From assembly GCF_001617365.1 (NCBI RefSeq), contig NZ_LVJR01000115.1, positions 1 to 37,217 of the forward strand: a stretch of DNA of 37,217 nt, in the 5' to 3' direction. Every line of letters starts with the position of its first letter. Position 1 is the stretch's first letter. Source of the stretch: Rhodanobacter sp. FW104-R8. Lineage in GTDB: Bacteria > Pseudomonadota > Gammaproteobacteria > Xanthomonadales > Rhodanobacteraceae. Positions 7,353 through 15,564 of the stretch are shown piece after piece. The notes below the pieces were generated by a model that saw only the letters and a list, made by a program, of their open reading frames with translations, searched no databases and was not told the origin of the DNA. The translations under genes and the position numbers were made by a program.

Positions 7353-9644
7353 TCAGAGCTTCACGTTGAAGGTGAGTGCTACCGTGCGTGGCGCGCCGGC
7401 GTAGTACGACGTGCTCGCGTTGAGGTTAAGGTCGCTGGAAGAGACGAGGCCGATGTAGTTCTTGTCGAACAGGTTGAGAACCGACAGGGTGACGCTTGCG
7501 TCACGCAGGGCGCCCGCGTTGCTCCACTCGTATCCGGCATGCAGATCGGCGAGGAAATAGCCGTCCACTCTCTCCTTGTTGAGGATGTCGCCGTAGCGCT
7601 TTCCGACGTAGCGCATGATGGGGGCGACGTTCCAGCTCCGGTAGCGCCAGTTTAGTCCCAGCTTGCCCAGTACCTGCGCCGCGTCGGGGACTTGCTTGCC
7701 ATCGGTGGCAATCGCCGCGCCGCTGGTAGTGCGGATGTTTCCGTCGAAGGCAAAGCGGTTCCATGAGGCGGCAAAAGTCGCGGCCAGCGCCTTGTTGAGC
7801 TGGTAGCTGCCTTCCAGTTCGATGCCCTTGGCGATGGCCCGCGCGAAGCTCTGGTAGTAGGCCACCCCGATGATTGGGTCATACAGGCTGACCTCCTTGT
7901 CGCGCGACCGTGCGTAGTACACGTTGGGCGCCAGCGTCAGCCGATCGGTGTCGTAACGCAGGCCGAGATCGAGGTTGTCGGAGATCTCCGGCTTGAGGTT
8001 GGAAAACACGCGCTGCAGGCTGACGCCCTTGTCGACGAACGCCTGGCGGTTGCTGCTGTAGGTCGAGGCGGCCGGCCCCCAGTCGGCGCGTCCCATGCGT
8101 CGACCGTAGGCGGCGGTCAACGCGAGCGACGCGTTGAAATCATGACGCCACGACAGGTTGGGCAGCCAGCGGTAGAAGTTCTTGCTGCTCACCTGTTGCC
8201 AGGGATCGAGCTTCGGGTTGTACGACCAGATCTGGCCGTAGGTGACGTCGGGCAGCGCCGGAGTGATCTGGTAATACGAGAGGAACGGCTGTTCCTGTTC
8301 GGCCAGGCGCAGGCCGCCGGAGAGCGTGTTCTGGCCGAAATTGCCGGTCAACTGCAGGAACGGGCTGCGGAACTTGTGCGTGCCCTGCTTCGAAAGCAAG
8401 GCCCACTTGTTCCAGACGAGATCGCCGCCGGCAGTGGGCGTGTAATCCTTCTGGTAGACCGGAGGCGGCGGCGACTCCATGTTCATCCACCAGTAGCCGG
8501 CGGTGAAGTCGAGATTTGGCGTCAGCTGCAGTTCGTACTGGGTCAGGAAGCCTCGCTGGGAATGCACTTTGTCCCAACGGCGCACGTTTCGCCCCGATGC
8601 AGACAGACTGTAGCCCTCGTCGTCCCACCAGTACGGCCGAAACGTGAACTTGCCGTGCTCGCCGATCGGAAGCACCAGGTTGCCGATGATCGCGACGTCG
8701 TCGGACTGCTGGCGATTGAAACCGCAATAGAACTGTGGATTAGCCGGGTCCAACTGATTGTCGTAATCATAATTACGCCAGTTCGACTTGTTCTGTGTCT
8801 GTGCGAACGTCATCGATCGATACGAGTTTCCGGCGCTGTGACTCTTCATTGCGAACAATTCCAGTCGACCGTCGGTACCGATCGGCTGGGCCACGCCGAT
8901 CGTCAGGTTGCGCTGGCCGTCGGGCGACTTTCCGCCCCCTCTCCACTTATCGGCATTGACGTACGATGTCGAAACAAACATTGAGGTGCCGGTCGCGACC
9001 AGCACGCCGCTGTCAGCACGAATGAACGTGCGGGAGAAGGCATTGGTGCCAAAGCCCTGACTCAATTCTAGTGACGGCGCTTGTTCGGGCCGCCGCAGAT
9101 TCATGTTGAGCGCACCGGTGGTGTTGGATACGCCAAATCCCACGTTGGCCGGCATTGCACTGCGATACAGCTCGTAACTGGCCACGTTTTCCAGGTCGAC
9201 CAGGTCGCTGCCGCCGACAATGCCGGCAATCGGGATGCCTTCGACGTTGCTCGTGAGGTGGAAACTTCCCTTGCCGCGCAAGTTGATGCTGCGGTTGCCG
9301 AAGCCGTATCCGTCGCTTGACTCGGTGTCGACCGAGGGCATCATGTCGAGCAACCGATAGGGATTGGTCTGTGCGGGACCGCCGAGAGTCTGGATACTCT
9401 TGCCGGACACCGTGCTGTGCGCCCAGGGTTTCGAATCCGGCTGGCTGAGCACCGTCCCCGCTTTGGCGTGGACGTTGATGGCGGGCAGTGTTTGCGTATC
9501 CAGCGGGGTGGATGGCTCCGCAGGCTGGCTTGCCCGAGCAGCGGGTGCCGGGGATTCATTGGCGGCGGCCGGACTGAGGGCAAGCCATGCGGCAATCGCG
9601 AGGGTGAGGGCCAATGGAGTGGGGAAACGCGCTGTGGAACGCAT
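7353..9644 (-). CDS. TonB-dependent outer-membrane receptor (TBDR 1), partner of the BtuCDF-type importer
   Basis: A signal peptide (to about residue 28, ending SPAAA) is followed by a plug domain beginning LPAINVHAKAG and containing YRLLDMMPSVDTESSDGYGFGNRSINLRGKG and VASYELYRSAMPANVG, then a 22-strand barrel ending in TVALTFNVKL with a terminal hydrophobic residue. At 763 residues it is of normal size. ATG 9644 has GGAG six bases upstream. The gene is 18 bp after the DUF2478 gene and seven bases before the permease, which ties it to this ABC importer. The plug is divergent from classical siderophore receptors: no canonical FepA/BtuB-like TonB box is obvious. The ligand is unknown; a metal chelate or large oxyanion complex is inferred. 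Confidence 0.9.
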   Translation of the reverse strand: MRSTARFPTPLALTLAIAAWLALSPAAANESPAPAARASQPAEPSTPLDTQTLPAINVHAKAGTVLSQPDSKPWAHSTVSGKSIQTLGGPAQTNPYRLLDMMPSVDTESSDGYGFGNRSINLRGKGSFHLTSNVEGIPIAGIVGGSDLVDLENVASYELYRSAMPANVGFGVSNTTGALNMNLRRPEQAPSLELSQGFGTNAFSRTFIRADSGVLVATGTSMFVSTSYVNADKWRGGGKSPDGQRNLTIGVAQPIGTDGRLELFAMKSHSAGNSYRSMTFAQTQNKSNWRNYDYDNQLDPANPQFYCGFNRQQSDDVAIIGNLVLPIGEHGKFTFRPYWWDDEGYSLSASGRNVRRWDKVHSQRGFLTQYELQLTPNLDFTAGYWWMNMESPPPPVYQKDYTPTAGGDLVWNKWALLSKQGTHKFRSPFLQLTGNFGQNTLSGGLRLAEQEQPFLSYYQITPALPDVTYGQIWSYNPKLDPWQQVSSKNFYRWLPNLSWRHDFNASLALTAAYGRRMGRADWGPAASTYSSNRQAFVDKGVSLQRVFSNLKPEISDNLDLGLRYDTDRLTLAPNVYYARSRDKEVSLYDPIIGVAYYQSFARAIAKGIELEGSYQLNKALAATFAASWNRFAFDGNIRTTSGAAIATDGKQVPDAAQVLGKLGLNWRYRSWNVAPIMRYVGKRYGDILNKERVDGYFLADLHAGYEWSNAGALRDASVTLSVLNLFDKNYIGLVSSSDLNLNASTSYYAGAPRTVALTFNVKL

Positions 9645-9662
9645 GGGGTGCTCCGGTGATTG

Positions 9663-10193
9663 TCAGGGGGATGTAGCGGAAGCGATGGGCGCGAGTCGGT
9701 CGAACCACAGTTCGAGCGCGTCCAGGCGAGGGGGCAATTCGAGGGCGGCATGGCCGCTGAAGCTGCGCCAATGGACGAGGTGGCGTTCGGCCACCGCGGT
9801 CAGTACGGGGACCTCTTCGCTCATCAAGGCCAGCAATTCGGCGGCAAAGCCACCGCCGGCGACCTCCATCACGCCGAAGCGGTTGACGATGACCAGTTCG
9901 CTGTCGATCGCCAGCGCCCGGCGCAGCACGGCGCTGGCGGCGGCGATGCCGCAGGGGTCCAGACCACACGATCGGGAACCGGGACCAAGATCCTGCGAAA
10001 GCGGGAAGCGCTCGCCGGTGTCGATGTCGACCAGCAGCTTTTGCTCGCTCTCGCCTGCGTATTGCTGTAGCAGGCCGAGGATGCGCCGCTGCCGTTGACG
10101 CAGGCACTCGGTGAAATCGGCCAGCAGGCCATCGACCACACGACGTTCGGTGTAGACGATGGCTGCGATGTGCGTGCTGGGATACGGATTCAT
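9663..10193 (-). CDS. DUF2478 protein (THEP1-like NTPase relative of molybdate operons)
   Basis: This 176-residue protein follows the DUF2478 pattern: an N-terminal IAAIVYTERRVVDGLLADF strand-helix, then LLVDIDTGERFPLSQDLGPGS, CGLDPCGIAAASAVLRRAL, LVIVNRFGVMEVAGGGFAAEL and a late VPVLTAV strand. The N-terminal loop lacks a Walker A lysine, so classical NTP hydrolysis is doubtful. From memory of the family, DUF2478 genes recur beside molybdate transporters, which fits here; no biochemical function is known to me. It follows the ModA-like gene by 81 bp and precedes TBDR 1 by 18 bp. The paired cysteines C96 and C101 in SRSCGLDPCG are notable. Confidence 0.8.
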   Translation of the reverse strand: MNPYPSTHIAAIVYTERRVVDGLLADFTECLRQRQRRILGLLQQYAGESEQKLLVDIDTGERFPLSQDLGPGSRSCGLDPCGIAAASAVLRRALAIDSELVIVNRFGVMEVAGGGFAAELLALMSEEVPVLTAVAERHLVHWRSFSGHAALELPPRLDALELWFDRLAPIASATSP

Positions 10194-10274
10194 GATGCCC
10201 GTTGCTGAAGCGCGCCGGCTTCGTGATGCCTGGGGTCCACTGCATGCCTTGCCGGGGGGCAGGGCGATCCCTGG

Positions 10275-11108
10275 CTAGTGGGTGGCTGTTTCCGTGACCG
10301 GTTTGAAGCCGAATGGCACCAGCTCTCGTTGGGCCGCCGGTGACATCAGGTAGAGCGCGAAGCGATCGGCCCGGGCCTGGCGTGCCGGGTCCGCGGAATG
10401 GAACAGCACCGTCATGCCGTAGTCGATCGGCAACTGCAGCTCCGCGGGAAGCTTCACGACAACAAGCTCGGAATCCGGCACGGTGCCGCGCGAACTGCAG
10501 TAGCCGAAGAACACGTCGACCTTTTCCTGCAGCAGCAGCAGCTCCTTGCCTGAAGGGGGCTTGGCGGGAACCGCGGCGGGGATGGAGCCGCCCACCATCT
10601 TCCGGGCCTTGGCCTCGAGGAGCTTCCTCGCGCCAGGGCGCACGGTTTCGGCCTTGGCGAACCATGCCCAGGCGTAGTCGCCACCGGGATCGGCAACCGG
10701 GGTGGACGTCCCGATCCTGATGGACGGCTGCAACAGCTTGTCCAGCACATTCGCCGGGGTGAGGCCGATGTCGTGACGCGTAGTCAGGCACAGGCTGTTG
10801 CGGGCGAATACCACGGCCGGCGTGCCTCTGCCGGCGGCGGCGAGCCGCTGTGGGTGAGCCATGTTGGCCGAGAGGTAGACGTCGGCGTCGGCACCCTTTT
10901 CGATGCGTTCGCGCAGCAGGCCGGCCGGGCCGTGGAGGATCGTGACCGCTTGCCCGGTGGCGGCGGTGTACTGGCGGATGATCGGCTTCATGACGCCGGT
11001 GAGACTGCCGGCGGCATAGACTTCCAGGGGCGGCGTCGTGGCTGCACTGGCACCGAGGCTGGCCAGCGCGGCCACGACGAGTCCGCCGCAGGCAAGGAGC
11101 TTCGTCAT
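10275..11108 (-). CDS. Orphan ModA-like oxyanion-binding periplasmic protein
   Basis: The Sec signal peptide MTKLLACGGLVVAALASLGA ends near residue 22. The mature protein has the type 1 oxyanion-binding layout of ModA/WtpA: LEVYAAGSLTGVMKPII, ILHGPAGLLRERI, ADVYLSANMAHPQRL, a central DPGGDYAWAWFAK and a C-terminal AQRELVPFGFKPV. It differs clearly from the ModA encoded at 18,106-18,882. No permease or ATPase of ModBC type adjoins it. Instead its ATG overlaps the stop of TBDR 2 (ATGA), which suggests that receptor and binding protein are made together. It may hand ligand to ModBC or to the BtuCD-type importer. The 277-residue length is normal. C219 in VFFGYCSSRG is unusual for a periplasmic protein. 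Confidence 0.87.
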   Translation of the reverse strand: MTKLLACGGLVVAALASLGASAATTPPLEVYAAGSLTGVMKPIIRQYTAATGQAVTILHGPAGLLRERIEKGADADVYLSANMAHPQRLAAAGRGTPAVVFARNSLCLTTRHDIGLTPANVLDKLLQPSIRIGTSTPVADPGGDYAWAWFAKAETVRPGARKLLEAKARKMVGGSIPAAVPAKPPSGKELLLLQEKVDVFFGYCSSRGTVPDSELVVVKLPAELQLPIDYGMTVLFHSADPARQARADRFALYLMSPAAQRELVPFGFKPVTETATH

Positions 11109-13231
11109 AGCAAGTCGACCTGAATGGATGCACGTATCGTGCGTGGAGCACCCAGCGCGCCGGTGCCGCTGCCGGTGCTGTTGTAGCCGTTCTGGCTGCT
11201 GGGGGTGATGTTGGCCCAGTAGTGCGAGTTGCCGATGTTGTCCGCTGCCAGCCGCAGTGTTGCCGGCTTGCCGCCGATCCGGATCAGGTAGCGGGCACCG
11301 AGATCGCTTACGGTATAGCCGTCGACGAACTGGGCGTTGGCGAAGTCGCCCGGGCGGCGGGTGACGTGGTAGGTGTTCACGCTGAGCGTCAGGCCCTTCA
11401 CGGCAGGCACGTGGTACTCGACGAGTACGCTGCAGGTACCGCGGGAAAGCCCCAGAACCTGCTTGTTGTCGGTGCTGGCGGAGCCCGTGTCGCGCAGCCT
11501 GGGGTCGAGCAGGGCTGCACCGGCGAATACGGTGAAGTCGCGGCCGATGTCCCCGCTGGCACTTAGCTCGAGGCCCCGGTTCTGCTGCAGTCCCTGCAGG
11601 CCGAAGACGTTGTCCGGACCGATATAGGCGTAGGGGCGCCTGATCTGGAACAGTGCGACGCTCAGGAACATGCCGCCGGCCTCGACCTTGTAGCCGAGCT
11701 CCCACTGCTTGCTGCGGGAGGGCGCCAGATTTTCGCCGGCATTGATCGCGCCTGCTGGTGCACTGTCACCCTGCTGTAGGCTGTCGGCGTAGGTCGCATA
11801 GACCATCGACTTCTGGCTGGGCCGGTACATCACGCCCGTGTTGAAACTGGCGCCGCCATCGTCATACGACGACGTGGTGGCGCCTTGCTTGTCGTAGTTG
11901 TGCAGCTTGATGATGCTCTGGCTGGCGGCTGCCAGTACGGACCATTGCTCGTTGAGCGCGACGGTGTCGCCGAGGGTGATCGATTGCTGCGTGGTGTTCA
12001 TCGCCCGGTAGCGGTGGCTGAAGTTCGGAAGCACCGGCTCGGGGAAGCTGACGGGGTGGTCCAGGTTGGCACGGCCCAGCGTCACGGCAGCCTTGGCGAA
12101 CGGTATGTAGCGAGTCCAGGTAAAGCCGTTGCTGGCCACGACCAGATCGTGGGACAAGCCTCCCGTTTCCCATTTGCCGTTGAGCGCAATGGCGTTGCTG
12201 ACTATCTTGTCGTAGCTGTAGGTGGTCGTGGCCGCCGTGGTCACGTAGTCACCCGTGTTGCTGGTCAGCGTGTTGGTCGGTACGGTGGATTTGCGATCGT
12301 TGGTTTCACGCAACATGCCGGCGGTGAGCTGCCAGTTCGGGCCAAGTTCGGTGCGCAGGCGCGAAGAGAGGATGCGCGTGACATTGTTGTCACCGGCATA
12401 AGACTGGCCATAGCCGGGTCGCTGTGGATCGGGTGCCGACGGAAACACCACGCCGCGTGCCAGGCTGAACGTGCCGGGCAGGCCGCGCGTGTGGTAGCGG
12501 TAGTAGCTAGCATCGTTCTCCAGCACCGTGGTCGGCGTGAAGTGGACGTCGAAGCCGGCGCTGGCCAACTGGCGCTTGAGGTTGCTGCCCTCCACGTAGC
12601 CTTCGCCGTCCTGCTTCAACAGGTTCACCCGGTAGCCATAGCGGCCGGCGTTGCCGATGCGGTCGGCAAAATCCATGTGGCCGATGGCCGACCCGTGCGA
12701 ATCCTGGCCCAGGTTGAACTGGCGCAGCGGGGTGTCGGTAGGGCGCTTGAAGACGTAGTTGAACGTGCCGGCGGGGCTGGCCGGTCCGTACAGCGCGCCG
12801 GCCAGGCCGTTGAAGACCTCGATCTGCTGGAACTGTTCGATCGGGTAGTCGGTGGTGGCGGCGATGTTCATGCCGTCGATGCGCGTGTTTTGCACCACGC
12901 CGGCCTGCAGTCCGCGCGATTGCGGCCGGATGTTTTCCCCCTGCACGGAGGGCAAGTAGCGGAATGCCTCGCGCACGCTTTGCAATTGCTGGTTGCGCGC
13001 CAGGTCGTTGTTGACCGTGCCGATCGCGTAAGGCACGTCGATTGGCTTCTTCTGCCCCAGCGGGCCGACCTCGACGGTCTCGGCGAGGTAGCTTGCCTGC
13101 ACCGCCTCGACCTGGACCGTTCCAAGATCGGTTTGCGCGGGGGGCGCAGCGCTCTGGGCCATGGCCAGGGTGCAGTATCCCCCCATGCCGGCAAGCCCGA
13201 GCAGGCGATGGATGGTTCGTGTGCGTTTCAT
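11105..13231 (-). CDS. TonB-dependent receptor (TBDR 2), FhuA/FhuE-like, coupled to the ModA-like protein
   Basis: ATG 13231 gives a signal peptide (MKRTRTIHRLLGLAGMGGYC to about AMAQS); longer in-frame extensions are unlikely. The plug runs from DLGTVQVEAVQAS through DVPYAIGTVNNDLARNQQLQSVREAFRYLPSV, SRGLQAGVVQNTRIDGMNI and IEVFNGLAGALYGPASPAGTFNYVFKRPT, the arrangement of TonB-dependent siderophore receptors. The barrel ends in TIRASIQVDLL. At 708 residues it is complete. The stop codon overlaps the ModA-like start by four bases. A 9-bp GC hairpin (13,280-13,301) and an inverted repeat, CGATA-TG-TATCG (13,242-13,253), lie in the 114-bp leader. Family resemblance is to siderophore receptors; the coupled ModA-like gene suggests a molybdate- or tungstate-bearing ligand. 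Confidence 0.9.
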   Translation of the reverse strand: MKRTRTIHRLLGLAGMGGYCTLAMAQSAAPPAQTDLGTVQVEAVQASYLAETVEVGPLGQKKPIDVPYAIGTVNNDLARNQQLQSVREAFRYLPSVQGENIRPQSRGLQAGVVQNTRIDGMNIAATTDYPIEQFQQIEVFNGLAGALYGPASPAGTFNYVFKRPTDTPLRQFNLGQDSHGSAIGHMDFADRIGNAGRYGYRVNLLKQDGEGYVEGSNLKRQLASAGFDVHFTPTTVLENDASYYRYHTRGLPGTFSLARGVVFPSAPDPQRPGYGQSYAGDNNVTRILSSRLRTELGPNWQLTAGMLRETNDRKSTVPTNTLTSNTGDYVTTAATTTYSYDKIVSNAIALNGKWETGGLSHDLVVASNGFTWTRYIPFAKAAVTLGRANLDHPVSFPEPVLPNFSHRYRAMNTTQQSITLGDTVALNEQWSVLAAASQSIIKLHNYDKQGATTSSYDDGGASFNTGVMYRPSQKSMVYATYADSLQQGDSAPAGAINAGENLAPSRSKQWELGYKVEAGGMFLSVALFQIRRPYAYIGPDNVFGLQGLQQNRGLELSASGDIGRDFTVFAGAALLDPRLRDTGSASTDNKQVLGLSRGTCSVLVEYHVPAVKGLTLSVNTYHVTRRPGDFANAQFVDGYTVSDLGARYLIRIGGKPATLRLAADNIGNSHYWANITPSSQNGYNSTGSGTGALGAPRTIRASIQVDLL

Positions 13232-13241
13232 GCGTGTTTCT

Positions 13242-13301
13242 CGATATGTATCGCGGGGAAGCCATGGCAGCGGCACAGGGCACCGGCACCATTGCCGGTG
13301 C
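13242..13301 (-). promoter_or_regulatory. Leader of TBDR 2: inverted repeat and GC hairpin
   Basis: CGATATGTATCG at 13,242-13,253 is a 5-bp inverted repeat just upstream of the TBDR 2 ribosome-binding region. GCACCGGCA-CCAT-TGCCGGTGC at 13,280-13,301 is a perfect 9-bp stem with a 4-base loop. No T-run follows on the coding strand, so it is more likely an attenuating or mRNA-stabilising hairpin between TBDR 3 and TBDR 2 than a full terminator. Confidence 0.45.
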
Positions 13302-13345
13302 ATGATCTGTCCTGGCGTTCGTATCGCCATGCGCGGCCGTGAGGC

Positions 13346-15427
13346 CTAGAAGCTGTAGTGGGCGTTGGCGAACCAGGTGCGTCCCGGCATGGGGAAGCCG
13401 TCGGACAACTCGTAGTTCTTGTCGCCGAGGTTTCGCCCGCCCGCTTCGAGTGCGAGATCGCGGCGCGGTTTCCAGACCACCTTCGCGCCGGTCGTGGCGA
13501 ACCCGCTGAGGCCACGGTACAGCGCCGAGGAACCCGCGTAGCTGACCCTGCGGCCGCTTTCCGCATCCAGCGTGGCCACGATCTCCCACTGTTCCGACGG
13601 ATTCCAGGATGCGTGGGCGAACAACTTGTTGGTCGGCGTGTCCAGCAACGGCACGGCATGGTTGCTGAGGTTGTCGCGATTGAGGTAGGTGTAGTTCACG
13701 CCGATCCGCCACTGCTCGCCCAGTCGCTGCTCGAGGCTGACCTCGGCACCGCGATGACGGGCCTTGCCGATGTTCTGTGCCTGGTTGCAGGTGATGCCCG
13801 AGCAGGCGTCGGAAAGCACCAGGTTGTTCTGGATCAGGTTGTTGATGTGGCTGTAGAACAGTGCGGTCTCGAGCCACGCGCCCGTCCACGGCGTGCCACG
13901 CCAGCCCAGTTCGACGTGGCTGGCCTGCTCCGGCTTGAGGTCGGGATTGGGCAGCGCCGTGCCCATGCGGGCGGAGTAGCGGTCCTTGATGGTCGGGAAG
14001 CGGCTTTTGCGCGCCACGCTGAAGAACACTTGCCCGTTGTCCGACAGGTTGTGGGTCAGCTCGGCAAGGCCGTTGGTGGTGTGGGTCTTGCCGGTGGGCC
14101 AGTAATAGACTTCGCGTGCCTCGCGCTGGTCGTAGCCCGCGCCGAGGCGCAGACGCGTGGCATCGGCGAGAGTGATGATGTCCTCGACGGCGGCGGAGAC
14201 GGTGACGTCGCGGTAGCGCTTAGTGGGTGAACTGGGATTGCTCTCGACGTGGATGTCTTCCTTGTAGTGCACGGCCACGTGCAGTTCATGGCGGTCCAGG
14301 TTGCTGACCAGCTCGGCCGATGCGCCGCGCGTCTTGTCGGCGTAGTAGCTCGGGAAGCTCTGGTTATTCAGTTGCTGCGCGTAGGTGCCGTCGGTATAGG
14401 CGTCCAGACCGTTGCTGTACTTGTCCCCATAGAGACGGAACTTCAGCGCGTGGTCGGCGCCCAGCTGCGTATTGCTGATGAAGTACAGGCTCTCCTTGTC
14501 CCAGTAGGGCCAGCGCCAGTAGCGGATGCCGCTTTTCACATCGCCGGCATAGACCGGGTTGCCTTTCTCGCCATCCTGCTTGACGTAGCCCAGCGCGTAC
14601 TCGTCGGTGTCGTTCGGCGTCAGGCCGATCTTGAACGAGACACGCTTGTCGGTGCGATCGGCGTTCTCGCGATGGCCGCCGGTATCGGTGGGCACCTTCT
14701 TCTTGTCGCGGAAACCGTTGCCCAGCGGGAAATTGTCGGCATCGAGCCAAGAGGCACCCGCCTGGAAATACCAGCTGCCCTGGTTCGAGCCGACATTGGC
14801 TGCCACCTGGCGCTCGCTGCCGGAGCCCACGCCCACGCGGGCGTCACCCTCGAAGGCCTTGACCGGCTTGCGCGTCACCAGGTTGATCGCGCCGCCCATG
14901 ATGTTGGGGCCGTACAACAGCGACGCGGCGCCCTTGGCCACCCGTATCTCGGCAAGGTCGAACGTGGTGAAGCGACCGAAGTCGATATAGCCGTCGTAGG
15001 GCACGTACTGGGGGATGCCGTCGAGGAATACGGGCACCTGGCGGACGTCGAACCCGCGCACGTAGACGATGTCCTCGTTGCGCGAGTTGTGCGAAAGGTT
15101 GACGCCGGCGGTGGTATTGACGGCGTCGCCGACGGTGTTGCGGTTGTAGCGCTCGATGTCCTGCCGGGTCACCACGTTTTCACTGGGGGCGTGCCCGTCC
15201 AGTTGGGCGCCGCTCACGACAATGGTGCCCAACTCGAACACCCCCGGCTTGGCATCGTTCCGGGGGGCGGTGGCTTTCTTGCCAGACTGGACCCGGGGCT
15301 GTTCGGGTGCCGGCGACTGCGCCGATGCGACGGGTGCATGGCAGGCCAGTAGCAGGGCGGCGGAGAGGCAGGCAGCCAGCGGCGTGAGGCGGATACGGCT
15401 CGGAATCACAGGGGAAAATCGGTTCAT
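13346..15427 (-). CDS. TonB-dependent receptor (TBDR 3), BtuB/CirA-like
   Basis: A signal peptide ending near SAQS is followed by a basic spacer, a TonB-box-like ELGTIVVSGAQ, and a canonical plug: ENVVTRQDIERYNRNTVGDAV, NTTAGVNLSHNSRNEDIVYVRGFD, VFLDGIPQYVPYDGYIDFGRF and IRVAKGAASLLYGPNIMGGAINLVTRKP. The barrel ends in TWFANAHYSF with terminal phenylalanine. One extracellular loop holds a close cysteine pair (DACSGITCNQ). ATG 15,427 has GAGG six bases upstream. It is the first receptor of the leftward train, 137 bp after the SUOX-fold gene, and a ModE-like operator candidate abuts its ribosome-binding site. Length is 693 residues. Ligand unknown; molybdenum-related uptake is inferred from context. 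Confidence 0.9.
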   Translation of the reverse strand: MNRFSPVIPSRIRLTPLAACLSAALLLACHAPVASAQSPAPEQPRVQSGKKATAPRNDAKPGVFELGTIVVSGAQLDGHAPSENVVTRQDIERYNRNTVGDAVNTTAGVNLSHNSRNEDIVYVRGFDVRQVPVFLDGIPQYVPYDGYIDFGRFTTFDLAEIRVAKGAASLLYGPNIMGGAINLVTRKPVKAFEGDARVGVGSGSERQVAANVGSNQGSWYFQAGASWLDADNFPLGNGFRDKKKVPTDTGGHRENADRTDKRVSFKIGLTPNDTDEYALGYVKQDGEKGNPVYAGDVKSGIRYWRWPYWDKESLYFISNTQLGADHALKFRLYGDKYSNGLDAYTDGTYAQQLNNQSFPSYYADKTRGASAELVSNLDRHELHVAVHYKEDIHVESNPSSPTKRYRDVTVSAAVEDIITLADATRLRLGAGYDQREAREVYYWPTGKTHTTNGLAELTHNLSDNGQVFFSVARKSRFPTIKDRYSARMGTALPNPDLKPEQASHVELGWRGTPWTGAWLETALFYSHINNLIQNNLVLSDACSGITCNQAQNIGKARHRGAEVSLEQRLGEQWRIGVNYTYLNRDNLSNHAVPLLDTPTNKLFAHASWNPSEQWEIVATLDAESGRRVSYAGSSALYRGLSGFATTGAKVVWKPRRDLALEAGGRNLGDKNYELSDGFPMPGRTWFANAHYSF

Positions 15428-15436
15428 GACGCACCT

Positions 15437-15460
15437 CGTTATGAGTTCGTACTCATGGCG
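15437..15460 (-). promoter_or_regulatory. Candidate ModE-type operator at the start of TBDR 3
   Basis: CGTTAT-N12-ATGGCG on the plus strand; its inner part, ATGAGT-TCGT-ACTCAT (15,441-15,456), is a perfect inverted repeat. The outer hexamers and 12-base spacing resemble the E. coli ModE operator layout as I recall it (CGTTAT-N12-ATAACG). It ends directly upstream of the TBDR 3 ribosome-binding site, a repressor position. Assignment to ModE is inference. Confidence 0.4.
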
Positions 15461-15476
15461 TGGGACACAGTCGCCC

Positions 15477-15496
15477 GCCGAACCGGGATAGTTCGG
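15477..15496. repeat. Small inverted repeat between the SUOX-fold gene and TBDR 3
   Basis: CCGAAC at 15,478-15,483 and GTTCGG at 15,491-15,496 form a 6-bp stem with a 7-base loop in the 137-bp gap. It has no T-run and may be a weak attenuator; nothing stronger is visible in this gap. Confidence 0.3.
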
Positions 15497-15564
15497 GGCG
15501 ATGCAGGAAGGGTTATCGGGAAAGGGGCGCGCGACAGCGCGACGCGTTGCCGCGTGCGGCGAGG

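Noticed and set aside
13280-13301. Intrinsic terminator between TBDR 3 and TBDR 2
   Set aside because: The stem is strong but no T-run follows on the coding strand, so it is listed only as a leader hairpin.
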